Shown here piece after piece: positions 21,733-30,719 of a DNA stretch of 64,000 nt. Both the position numbers and the translations under genes were made by a program. Source of the DNA: Sacculina carcini (lineage: Eukaryota > Arthropoda > Thecostraca > Sacculinidae); the NCBI GenBank assembly GCA_916048095.2, contig OU696573.1, forward strand, positions 5,671,418-5,735,417, written 5' to 3'. Under the pieces are notes generated by a model, which was not told the origin of the DNA, searched no databases, and saw only the letters and a list, made by a program, of their open reading frames with translations. Each line of letters starts with the position of its first letter. Positions within the stretch are counted from its first letter, which is position 1.

Positions 21733-22353
21733 AGCGCTCTGATAGGAACAAATACAGTTATTCAGAACGGGAGGCTGGTCGTCATTCCATTTCCACTTGA
21801 CTGTCCACATCGCGCCATCAAACACTGCCTCAAAGTCTCTGTCCTCAATCCTCATTTCCTGTTTCGTAGCACTCACTGCCGCTTCCACGCTTTCTCCGAC
21901 AGCATTCACCAGGTGCTCACCATCATTGAAAAATTTGACGCTTCCTTGTTTCCATTGAAAACCACCGACTTTCTCGATAAAGTCCATCCCCAGTATCGCA
22001 TCAATCCCACTCAACAACGATTTCATCACTATACAGTCAACGTCAACTGCTAATCCGTTTACATTAACTCGCACCACAGATCTACCAAGACACACCACCG
22101 AACGGTTGTCAACACTCGATACTGTACCGCACCACCTCTCTATGCGTCTCACTACCCATGAGCCCACCACCGATCTAGAGCACCCAGTGTCAACCAATAA
22201 CTTCACCGTTCTTCCTTCCACCACCCCCGCTATTACAGGTAGCGCCGCTAGTCCGTACCCCGAGGAATTGCCGGCGCAGAAACTCCTCGGCTGGCGTTTC
22301 CCCGCGCCACAGGACAGCTCCTTGACATGTGCCCTTTCTCTCCGCATGACCAA
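21733..22353 (-). CDS. retropepsin-like protease of the young LTR element
   Basis: Aspartic protease with active site LLVDTGCSRSVVG and a C-terminal AILGMDFIEK block, the normal retropepsin flap-to-helix pattern. The frame lies -1 to gag and overlaps it by about 100 bp. I expect it to be made only as a gag-pro-pol fusion by -1 frameshifting at 22,296-22,302, so the ATG at 22,353 need not be used. Confidence 0.85.
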
Positions 22354-23165
22354 CAGTCAACCTCAGCCTGAATCCGACGCATTCTCGGGCAAAATCGAAT
22401 GAGATGAAGTCCCCCACATTCAAAACAGCGCCTCTCATCGCGCCTTACATTCGTATCCGGAAGGTTTCCAGAGCGCTTATTGTTAGTCGTCCGCGCACAA
22501 CTACCATCAGCTCTGTCCGAAGACTTTTGTAGGGCCACTGCAGCGCTAGGCTGGTCCATCAACTCCGACATGAGGGATCTCGCACGTTCAACGACGCTGG
22601 ACAAGGCGATTGCGTCGACACCAGCTGTCGCCCTCAGTTCCCGGGAGACAACTGACGGTAGTCCAGTAACAAACGCTCTTAATAACAGCTTGTCTGACGT
22701 TATGCCAGCCAATCGAGCCAACTTTCGCAAATCTGTCATGAACACATCTACTGGTTCATCCCTCCACACTCTCTTGCAAAACTTTTCGTATGCCGAAAAT
22801 GGATTAATCGAGAACGCGTTGATAAGAGCGTCTTTAATTGCTTCCGAGTCCGCCTTCTTGTCGTCGTCCAGCTCAGTGTAGACTGCCAGAGCGTTGCCCT
22901 CGAGAAACATTGGCATCAGCATTTCAGTATTTTCCAACTTTCTCAGTTGGACAACTAGCTCAAACTTTTCGATCCATTCAACGATGCCGCCCGTGCCGTC
23001 GAACGGGCGAACCACGTCTGTCAGCTTCACATTCGCCATAGCCGAAATAGCTTGTGACTTCAACGAACACAAGAAAGAGGTGAAACGTCTATTCTGAAGT
23101 AAAGAGAAATAAAGAAAATGAGAACGATAAAAGCACTCGCATGCATAAACACTCGCAATTAACAC
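22248..23165 (-). CDS. gag of the young LTR element
   Basis: 305 codons from an ATG inside the LTR. The capsid-like block (FDGTGGIVEWIEKFELV) is followed by two zinc knuckles: CFECGGLHLIRFC and CWSCGEKGHMSRSC. The first Met lies in the LTR, with a second Met (23,037-23,039) just after the PBS-like site; I cannot tell which is used. The frame crosses the LTR edge and the PBS (read as QAISA), as in the relative at 56,253. It ends 48 bp past the frameshift site. Confidence 0.85.
   Translation of the reverse strand: MLIASVYACECFYRSHFLYFSLLQNRRFTSFLCSLKSQAISAMANVKLTDVVRPFDGTGGIVEWIEKFELVVQLRKLENTEMLMPMFLEGNALAVYTELDDDKKADSEAIKDALINAFSINPFSAYEKFCKRVWRDEPVDVFMTDLRKLARLAGITSDKLLLRAFVTGLPSVVSRELRATAGVDAIALSSVVERARSLMSELMDQPSAAVALQKSSDRADGSCARTTNNKRSGNLPDTNVRRDERRCFECGGLHLIRFCPRMRRIQAEVDCWSCGEKGHMSRSCPVARGNASRGVSAPAIPRGTD
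22260..22302 (-). promoter_or_regulatory. -1 ribosomal frameshift signal (slippery heptamer and stem-loop)
   Basis: In the gag-protease overlap the gag frame reads G GGA AAC (22,296-22,302), a canonical X XXY YYZ heptamer. After a 5-nt spacer come CCGAGGA (22,284-22,290) and its exact complement TCCTCGG (22,260-22,266) around a 17-nt loop. A -1 slip here enters the protease frame exactly. The register was checked against the gag stop at 22,248-22,250. Confidence 0.75.
23041..23052 (-). promoter_or_regulatory. primer-binding-site-like 12-mer, tRNA-Phe 5'-end type
   Basis: On the minus strand, AGCTATTTCGGC follows the 5' LTR end ...GTCACA with no spacer. It is complementary to nucleotides 1-12 of metazoan tRNA-Phe (GCCGAAATAGCT) and shows no match to any tRNA 3' end with CCA. 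Complementarity stops at nucleotide 12. Confidence 0.6.
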
Positions 23166-23540
23166 CGCACACGATCACTCTCGCACTTCACACGCGCAAA
23201 CACAATCACTCTCACCACTTCCCCGCAAGGTTAACACTTCCACGTCCAATCCTCACTCCACACTGCTACAAATATAGCCGCACACACTGACAGATGAAAC
23301 CTTGCATCATCGAGCGGTATAATTACCAAGGACCCTTGCAAACTCACACACACGCTCTCTACCACACATGCACCCTCTCACCACGCATTCACAGATATAC
23401 ACCGGCTCGCGTGCAAGCAAGCATTTACATACACATCGCTGCAAGTGTGGCATACATACATACAGACATACAACAAAAACTGCAGCGCATCGATACGAAA
23501 ATCACCAATACAAGTTACAAGCTAAACACACAATACAACA
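23053..23540 (-). repeat. 5' LTR of the young element
   Basis: 488 bp, differing from the 3' LTR at two positions by eye (GAACAC/GAGCAC near the inner end, and AGTTAC/AGTCAC near 23,515). TSD TCAAG follows at 23,541-23,545. The ATG of gag lies within it. Confidence 0.9.
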
Positions 23541-23545
23541 TCAAG

Positions 23546-23830
23546 TGTTAAAAAATATTTAGCTCCACCGAGCGAATTCAGGATAATGTCAATTCTAGGT
23601 AGCGGTTAGCAACTTTTCTTGCTGGCTTTATTCAGTTTTCTATGATCTACACATAATCTCTGTGAACCGTCCTTCTTGGCCACAAGTAGTATGTGTGATG
23701 CCCACGGAGACTGAGACGGTCTGATAAGATCAGCGTCTAACAATTCATTTAGGTGGTATTCGACCAACTGTCTCTGATTGTAGGGCAATCGGTGCGGACG
23801 TTGTTTAAGTGGTCCGGCATTTTATTCAGT
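23546..23830 (-). pseudogene. Ty3/gypsy RT N-terminal part (element A)
   Basis: Reads SPWASHILLVAKKDGS and LCVDHRKLN, the conserved start of Ty3/gypsy RT. One stop (TAA) falls between this and the PLPRID block, which runs up to the TSD at 23,545. It continues across the nested element at 18,956. 23,831-24,250 is the degraded protease-RT linker with no intact frame. Confidence 0.85.
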
Positions 23831-24254
23831 TTCGATTGTTATCTTAATTAAATCTGTTTTTCCTAACTCCAAGTGAGTTTTTGCAAATCAATCTTTATTT
23901 TGATTTATCCTTTTATCTGGTTCTCCTAGTTAGTTTATCGTCAAATGATTATTATTGATTTTTTTTATTTAGATTCAGTGTCTGATTGTTGGATCGATGC
24001 TGCTCTAAAAGATTGGGCGTCCTCAGCAGTGCAGCTAGAATTGGATTAGCGGACAAGCTTATTTTTCTATTAGTATAATTTACCATACAAATAGGCACTC
24101 GATTTGATGATACATAACATACGGCGGGTCTTACTTCGAGATGAGGTTATATATTGAAACGATACACGGCGTCTTCAGGTGTGATGACTAATTCTTGCAT
24201 TGTATGCTTACGGGCATCTAAATACGCATTATCAATCTGGAGGCATGATAAAGG

Positions 24255-24700
24255 TCATGACGAGGCATGATAAAGTTTTGTTGTTATCGATCTTTTAATT
24301 CGAATCAGACATGTATATGGAGTGCTTGCAGTAGATTTTGGTATCAAGGGGATTGTACACATTCCGATGTGTAATGTCTTAGTTACAAAATCCAACCGAA
24401 CATCGTATCTACTGAAAAAAGTTGATCCTAATATGCAATCGTACTCAAGATTATAAATTACTCTGAAGGTGAATACAGTTTCAAAACTTGCCATGTTAAT
24501 GGGTAATGTGACTGTGCCCATATTTGTGAGACTTTGTCCAGTTATTCCAGTAAGATGCACGGGGTCATTTTATATATGTTATCTAATTATCCGAGTTTTC
24601 TTACGACGTCTATGGATATCACTGTAACGTCACATCCGATGTCTATTAATAAATTGGTGCGTATCCCTCCGATATAGGCATAACAAGCTGGAGTATCGTT
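24255..24700 (-). pseudogene. retropepsin relic (element A)
   Basis: 24,255-24,560 has the C-terminal half (CILGSTFFSRYDVRLDF). The N-terminal half at about 24,600-24,700 reads LLIDIGCDVTVIS, where the catalytic D-T/S-G has become D-I-G. Frames are broken between the halves. An inactive protease is implied. Confidence 0.75.
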
Positions 24701-24779
24701 ATTAATGTGTATATTCGCGATTACTTTTGTACTGGTTTCTGGATTTCGGGCCACATACCGCCCAGCAATCGTAGTGGCG

Positions 24780-26200
24780 CCTAGTAGTTTCCCGCCTGCT
24801 GCCGTCTATTGGGGAATTGTTGACGTGGACAGAGGCGTCTTATATGTCTAAGCGCTCGGCAAAATTGGCATATCGGCTGATCATCTGGAGTCCATGTATA
24901 GTTCATTACGGTTCTATTGGATGCATTGTTAGCTATACGTTGTGGCATATTTTGAGGCCAAAAACACGTGCTTGTCTAGATGGCGGAAATGGTGACGTAA
25001 ACTGTGCGGGTGGTTTATATCTAGTTTGTACCGGTTGTGGCTGTAGCTGTGAATTTTCATGACGTGAAACAACTTGACTATTACTTATGTTCTTTACATG
25101 ACGACACAACTCAGTGAGACAGTGAGTTTATTTATTTAAATACTTGGAGACTGATTGTTTTTCTTGTATCATTCCTATTTCCATCGACTCAACATCTTGG
25201 TTGCCTCCAAAAAGGGTGAACGTACGTTCAGTTCGCTGAGCTTCTATGGCAGATTCAGTTGCTTGTTGAAGAGTCTTAAAGTGTTGTCGTATTAATATGC
25301 TCGCAATAGTATCGTCAGTTATTCCTCGCTCGAATATTTTGTGGTTGTAAAAAGAAAAAACACAAATTGGAACGTATAATTCTTGACTAAAAACACAAGG
25401 GAACTAAACGCCATAACACCACACCAGTTCAACCCTCCATCTCCTGCGCTCGCCACACCAAACACCACCAGCAACACAACAACCCCGCGATACACCCACA
25501 TCAGCACTGCCACCTTTCTCCAAGCAGACTTCCGGCTGCTTCAGTGTCGCCGCACCGAACTCCTCTCAGCATATTGTACAAACACACACACGTAGTCGCA
25601 CACACACATACACACATACATACGCGCGCATACACACACACACACATGCTAATCAAACACTCCGCAGAACAGGTCAGCAAATACGCACATACATACACAC
25701 ACATGTCCATGCAATTACATATTTCAATTAATGTCTGTTGAGTTTCAACTGAGTCAATGCCGTTAAATGCTTCAAGACCGAGTTCCCATAATCTATCCAA
25801 AAAATTAAGAATTAGTTTGCTTTTCTGTTGTCGACAGTTTCTAAGCTTTTTGCGAGCACAGGTTGCACTAGTATAGTCACTATATCGGTTTCTAAGTGCT
25901 TTGCGTACTCTAGACCATGAAATTGTCTCATTATCAGCTATTAATCGTCTAGCAAATCTACCGGCTGAGCCTCCTACTGTTTTAAGAGTTAAATCTAACA
26001 TTTATTGATTAGTAGCTGAAAGGCCATGATTGTCCATATATGTAGCCCATAGGTAAAAATATCAGGGGTTGTCTCCTAAAAATTGATGAACATTTTTGAC
26101 AACATTGGCTGCGGTTATTTCATTAGCAATTAAGCCAATGGCGGATATGAAAGTTGGTCCATTGGGAGTTCAGGAATGGTTAAATGGAAAGGCAATGAAG
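24780..26200 (-). pseudogene. Ty3/gypsy gag relic (element A) with solo LTR
   Basis: 25,725-26,001 is open (GRFARRLIADN, LNFLDRLWELG), extended upstream to about 26,200 with two stops. 25,080-25,334 continues it in frame, and a CCHC knuckle (CQFCRALRHIRRLC) sits at about 24,840-24,880. The solo LTR 25,340-25,719 splits the frame. With it and one TSD copy ignored, the gag codons run on without a shift. Confidence 0.8.
25340..25719 (-). mobile_element. solo LTR with TSD TATTT
   Basis: 380 bp, TGTGGTTGTAAAAAG to GCAATTACA, with CA runs near its right end. Perfect 5-bp duplications TATTT at 25,335-25,339 and 25,720-25,724. Related sequences are at 33,290-33,707 (opposite strand) and 41,332-41,720. 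The short frames on either strand (25,319-25,595) are part of it. The strand given is a guess. Confidence 0.88.
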
Positions 26201-26235
26201 AACCACGTACCTTACAAAATACTGTTCGAGTGCTG

Positions 26236-26330
26236 TAGTGTTATTATTATTATTATTATTAATTACAGGCAAATCCAGTAGCATGGGAAGAGTGCAAGCA
26301 CTATTACCACCCTAAGGTGGCCCCATGTAC
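26236..26330 (-). repeat. (TTA)n-tailed short retroposon piece
   Basis: A TTATTA run is followed by a tract with AGAGTGCAAGCACTATTACC. A similar piece, (TTA)n then AGAGCGCAAGCGCTATAAAC, occurs at 35,091-35,190. Probably 5'-truncated copies of one SINE or LINE read from the minus strand. 26,331-26,620 is purine-rich, A-rich sequence with nothing recognisable. Confidence 0.5.
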
Positions 26331-26621
26331 CGGAAGCGCCCAAAAGATTCAGAGAGAAAGAGAGTTCGAAGAGAAAAAAGTCTAGAAAGAGAGTTGGAAA
26401 GAAAATAATAAATAAATAACAATAAATAATAAACCATCATCCGATAACAATCCATAATGTCACTCCGCCCACGTTCCTCAATAAATAATAACAATCAACA
26501 ATAAATATGTGATTCAGTAAATAACAGCCATCAATAAATAAGAATAAATATTAATAAATAAGTAATAAATAACAATCAAGAACAATACATATTATTCAAT
26601 CAGAAACATCCAACAATAAAT

Positions 26622-26895
26622 ATAAATATGATTCAATAAGTAACAACAACACAAATAAATATGATTCAATAAACAATAACACCAATAAATATGATTCAAT
26701 AAACAACAACAAAAATAAATATGATTCAATAAGCAGCAACAACAATAAATATGATTCAATAAACCGCAACAACAATAAATATGATTCAATAAGCAACAAA
26801 AACAATAAATATGATTCAATAAACAACAAAAACAATAAATATGATTCAATAAACAGCAACAACAATAAATATGATTCAATAAACAACAACAGCCA
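26622..26895. repeat. 30-bp minisatellite
   Basis: The core ATGATTCAAT recurs at exactly 30-bp steps at 26,661, 26,691, 26,721, 26,751, 26,781, 26,811, 26,841 and 26,871, with one more copy at 26,628 at 33-bp spacing. The units differ slightly in their CAACAA part. Because 30 is a multiple of three, open minus-strand frames arise (26,592-27,057); they are not genes. Confidence 0.9.
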
Positions 26896-27060
26896 GCACT
26901 GAGTAAAAGTATAATTTAATAAATAACAACAACCAATAATAAATAGTAATAAATAGAGAGTAAAATAGGAATAAATATAAATAAATAGAAAATAAATAAC
27001 AATAAGCATGAATAAATAACAATAAATATGAATAAATATACAATTAATAAGACTCAACAG
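26896..27060 (-). other. 3' end of the LINE, A/T-rich tail
   Basis: Between the ORF2 stop and the minisatellite is a run of AATAAATA-type repeats, read on the minus strand as a TTATT-rich 3' tail. The border between LINE 3' UTR and the minisatellite cannot be placed; the minisatellite may have grown from the LINE tail. Confidence 0.5.
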
Positions 27061-30000
27061 TCAATTCCGCTCTTTCAGTAGCATTTCATTTACTTTGGCC
27101 TTGAATTTGTTCAAATTGTTCTGCGAGAAAGCCTCCTCCTTCAACGTGTTCCAAGTAGACACAGTGGCCGGAAGAAAGCAACGTTGGAATTGCTTTGTAC
27201 GACAACGAATTGGAGCCATGCACTGGGAATGCTGTTTGGATGTAAACCGTGTGCTTCTTGCTGCCACGAAATCATCAGGAATTGACTTGCTCATCGGATG
27301 ATGATCGTTGTGCTTGATCTTGTACAGCATGCACACGCTGCTGACCTTTCGACGATGGCAAAGATCACCAAGAACCATGTCACCACAGAGGAACTTGCAA
27401 GTTCTAACAACTCTGTTGATGAGATTGAGGTGACAATCCGCAGCAGAAGACCACACGGGGGCGCAGTACTCCAGAATTGGCAAAATGAAACAGCGAAAAC
27501 AAGTTTTTGAGATTGTGCTGCTACCGAACATCCGATATGCCTTTCTTATAATTCCCAGTTTCCGTGATGCCGAACAAACTAGCTTCCGAATGTGACTCTC
27601 AAACGTCAGCTTTGAGTCTACATGTACTCCCAATATTTTGAGCTCATCACACACGTTGAGTTGGGCGTCATTTATGAGGATAGCTCCATGTGAAGGCTGA
27701 ACGGTACGTGACCTAGAAACCAGCAAGCATTTAGATTTCGAAGTGTTCAGCATCATATTCCACCTCTCACACCACTTCAGGACGCTGCTGAGATCGTCGT
27801 TGACCGTTTGACGCACCTGCGGTCTGTCCGAAGGAGATGAAATTACAGCCATCAAGGTGATATCATCAGCATATCCATATACAGGGTTGCGTGTGGTTGT
27901 GTACAGGTCAGCAATGTAAATGTTGAACAAAATAGGACCCAACACACTTCCCTGGGGGACACCGGACACAATGCTCTCCCAGCCACTGTATGCTCCATCG
28001 ATGGCAACACGTTGTACGCGATTGGATAGAAATTGATGCAAAACACTTAGCAAACGGCCGCCGTCTCCAATGTTTCTCAGTTTTTGCAACAAGCCCTGGT
28101 GGCTCACACGGTCAAATGCTGCCGAGAAATCCAACTGCACAATCCAGGCTTCACTGCCTTTGTCTAGCACTTGCTGGAGCTCATGCGTGATAGTAAGCAG
28201 AGCGTCAATCCTGCTGAGTTTTTTGCGGTATGCAAATTGGTTTTCCGACAGCAGATTGTTGCTCTCTAGGTACTTGTACAGTCTGGAAGATATCAAATGC
28301 TCGAATGTTTTGGACAGAATCGGCGTAATTGATATCGGCCGGTAGTTTGCAACATCAGCTGAATTGGTTCCTTTTGGTATGGGCGTGATATTCGCAACCC
28401 GCCAACATGATGGGAACGAACCAGTCTTCATCAAGCGCCTGAAAAGAGCACTAAGCTTCGGAGCTAGAGTATCTGCCGTGTTCTTGAAAAATAGCGGAAA
28501 CATATTCAGAGGATCTGTTCCTCCGTGGGCATCAAGGTCTTTCATGAGATTCGCCACTTCTATTGATCGGAAGCCAATGCCTTTGATTTTCGGGGCGAGG
28601 ACAGATGAATCGTCAGACGGAATGGACCCTTGACATTGCTTGGTATTAAAGTAATCCATAAGCAACTCTGCCTTCTCTGTTGGGTTGATTTTGAGCTCAC
28701 CGTTCGCTGAAAATAAAGGAGGGACAGACAGGTCATGTCCAAACACTGACGATTTCAACGTTGACCACCATTTGTGAGCGTCATTGGCAGATGTTAGCTT
28801 TTCAGCAAGTTTCTCTGAGTGACGTGTTTCCGCTTCTGAATACACATGCTCAGCATGCCGTCTGGCCTCAGTGTAGACATTCCATGAATCGGCTGAGCGT
28901 GATTGGAGCCACTTGTGGTAAGCCTCCTGCTTGGATTCACGTGCGCTGCGACATTCGTTGGTGAACCAGGCTTTGTCATCAGAGCGAAAACGAAGTTTTT
29001 TAGTAGGCACTCTCCTTGAGATGACATCGGTAATGTATTTGTTCAATGCATCGATGGGGCATTCCTTCTGCTGCAGATTTGAAACTTTAATTGCTTTCAA
29101 TTCATCATTCACCTTCACCCAGTCAACATTGTTCTTCATGTGCACGAGCCTTGAAATCGTGTAAGGAGAAACCTTCTGTCTCAATGTCAACTTCACGGAC
29201 AGCGACGAGTGATCTGAACTTCCTATTGGAGCTTCCACGTTTACACTCACGATATCTGAGACGTCTGTCATAACCAAGTACAAACAGTTTCCCGCTTGAT
29301 ATGTGGGACTGGACACCATTTGAGAGCAGCCAGAAATGTTGCAGAAATCATATGCTGCTCTACCATGAGCGTCTGTAGATGTCGACAAAAGCCACTCACG
29401 GTGATTGGCGTTCATGTCTCCCACAAATACAAATGCTGATTTGGTGTCCTTCTCCTGAATTGTTGACATGGCTGACAAGAGACATTCGTAGATCGAGTCG
29501 TTACTGTCTGGATTTCCGTAGGCTCCAAAGATGTAAAAACTCATCAAGGCGGTGTTGACACGTAGCAGCATAACTTCATGACAAGTGCAGTCGTGCGCTG
29601 TAATTCTCGTTGCTGAAAAGCCTTTGCGTACGTACAATGCCATGCCACGCCGCCTGTTTTTTGAGTCACGTTTGATTAGCAATGGCTTACTGAAACCTGG
29701 TATCAAGAGCTCAGATTGGTCCCGATAATCGGACACAAGCGTTTCGGCACAGATAACGATGTCCTTGGAGCGACTGGCTGCTGTCAAATCTCTGATGTTC
29801 TTATACAAGCCCCTAATTTTAGCGAAAAGTATATTTGAAAATCGTTTTTGTGGTCGAGCAGGACCGGGATTCATTTCAACATCGCCACACATCATCAGCA
29901 GAAACGACAAATCCACGGTGTGAGAAGGCACACACACAACGCAAAGCAGACATACAAATAAACACATAATGCACGACGCATGCGAGCACAAGCGTACAAC

Positions 30001-30366
30001 ACATAACACATGCATACGAAATGTCACAACAAAAAACAAGCATACAACACACACAATACAAAGCAAACATACACACAAATACACACACAACAAGAAAAAC
30101 ACTAGAAAACACATGTGAGAACAATTTATTGAGAGCTCATTGGTAAGCACATATCGCAAGGCAAAATGTCCAATGGGCGACAACAAAGACAGAGTATGAG
30201 AGCAACACAGAATTAGTTGGCACCTCAGTGCGAGGAAAGAGCTGGGCGCTGACGGAAAACGGGACAACCGGCCGTGAGCCGTCGTGACGGGGCTACAATT
30301 TTCAGCCCGCCACATCAACAAAACAGACATGAGGCAGAAAATAATACATATATCCATGAACAACAC
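27061..30366 (-). CDS. LINE ORF2: 2A motif, APE endonuclease, reverse transcriptase
   Basis: 1101 codons without a stop, of the CR1/L2/Rex1 group. A cysteine-rich hydrophobic N-terminus (about residues 85-145) is followed by the 2A-like motif at residues 161-169. APE endonuclease: AET (207-209), GDMN (316-319), SDH (384-386). The first APE motif reads FAKIRGL where an Asn is normal before IRGL. RT: LDFSAAFDRVSHQ, SGVPQGSVLGP and YADD (27,862-27,873, about residue 832), then a thumb and a C-terminal domain ending near ERN. The first ATG at 30,366 is only the frame's first Met. No ORF1 is recognisable upstream in 30,367-30,700. Confidence 0.92.
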   Translation of the reverse strand: MLFMDICIIFCLMSVLLMWRAENCSPVTTAHGRLSRFPSAPSSFLALRCQLILCCSHTLSLLSPIGHFALRYVLTNELSINCSHMCFLVFFLLCVYLCVCLLCIVCVVCLFFVVTFRMHVLCVVRLCSHASCIMCLFVCLLCVVCVPSHTVDLSFLLMMCGDVEMNPGPARPQKRFSNILFAKIRGLYKNIRDLTAASRSKDIVICAETLVSDYRDQSELLIPGFSKPLLIKRDSKNRRRGMALYVRKGFSATRITAHDCTCHEVMLLRVNTALMSFYIFGAYGNPDSNDSIYECLLSAMSTIQEKDTKSAFVFVGDMNANHREWLLSTSTDAHGRAAYDFCNISGCSQMVSSPTYQAGNCLYLVMTDVSDIVSVNVEAPIGSSDHSSLSVKLTLRQKVSPYTISRLVHMKNNVDWVKVNDELKAIKVSNLQQKECPIDALNKYITDVISRRVPTKKLRFRSDDKAWFTNECRSARESKQEAYHKWLQSRSADSWNVYTEARRHAEHVYSEAETRHSEKLAEKLTSANDAHKWWSTLKSSVFGHDLSVPPLFSANGELKINPTEKAELLMDYFNTKQCQGSIPSDDSSVLAPKIKGIGFRSIEVANLMKDLDAHGGTDPLNMFPLFFKNTADTLAPKLSALFRRLMKTGSFPSCWRVANITPIPKGTNSADVANYRPISITPILSKTFEHLISSRLYKYLESNNLLSENQFAYRKKLSRIDALLTITHELQQVLDKGSEAWIVQLDFSAAFDRVSHQGLLQKLRNIGDGGRLLSVLHQFLSNRVQRVAIDGAYSGWESIVSGVPQGSVLGPILFNIYIADLYTTTRNPVYGYADDITLMAVISSPSDRPQVRQTVNDDLSSVLKWCERWNMMLNTSKSKCLLVSRSRTVQPSHGAILINDAQLNVCDELKILGVHVDSKLTFESHIRKLVCSASRKLGIIRKAYRMFGSSTISKTCFRCFILPILEYCAPVWSSAADCHLNLINRVVRTCKFLCGDMVLGDLCHRRKVSSVCMLYKIKHNDHHPMSKSIPDDFVAARSTRFTSKQHSQCMAPIRCRTKQFQRCFLPATVSTWNTLKEEAFSQNNLNKFKAKVNEMLLKERN
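29860..29886 (-). other. 2A-like translational recoding motif GDVEMNPGP
   Basis: Encodes GDVEMNPGP, matching the D-V/I-E-x-N-P-G-P 2A consensus, where the ribosome skips the Gly-Pro bond. It separates the hydrophobic leader from the endonuclease. 2A-like sequences at the N-termini of APE-type LINE proteins are established in several metazoans; activity of this copy is inferred from the intact motif. Confidence 0.85.
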
Positions 30367-30719
30367 TAATATTTATAGACAAAGTTAAATTAAATAATAT
30401 ACAAACTGAACTGAAAAGTGACGAAAAAGAATGTGATGAGAGAATTCAGCAGGAAGATTGCAAAGCAACTATGGCTGCGAACCCTGATTCTCAATCACAT
30501 TCAGAAACAAAATATATAATTTCAAATATATAACCTGAAACAAAAGAAAGATTGGTTGACTTAAACAGTCTTAGAAGTAAATGAAGTAAGTGTTGATTTA
30601 GTGTTGTAGCTGGAGTCACGAAGATACGGCATCCAATGTAACAGCGGTCTTGATGGTGTAGATAACGGTACCAAATGAAACAGAGTTGTTTCTCAGTTGC
30701 AGATGTTGATATATGTTGC

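Larger units (their letters stand above)
18957..23540 (-). mobile_element. young full-length LTR retrotransposon (Phe-type PBS)
   Basis: 4,584 bp with 488-bp LTRs at both ends (18,957-19,444; 23,053-23,540) that differ at only two positions by eye. TSD TCAAG at 18,952-18,956 and 23,541-23,545. Minus-strand order: LTR, PBS-like site, gag, protease, RT-RNase H, integrase, polypurine tract, LTR. The gene order and integrase are Ty3/gypsy-like. The RT has YIDD, and the RNase H block (HINICELDAVIKGL, TDSVTVLRWL) recalls BEL/Pao, so the exact lineage is uncertain. A relative sits at 55,829-60,756. Confidence 0.9.

Noticed and set aside
26592-27057. Two repetitive minus-strand frames with LLLFIESYL-type repeats
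   Set aside because: Translation of the 30-bp minisatellite.
27061-30366. Antisense plus-strand frames (27,095-29,273) as genes
   Set aside because: Short shadows of the LINE ORF2.
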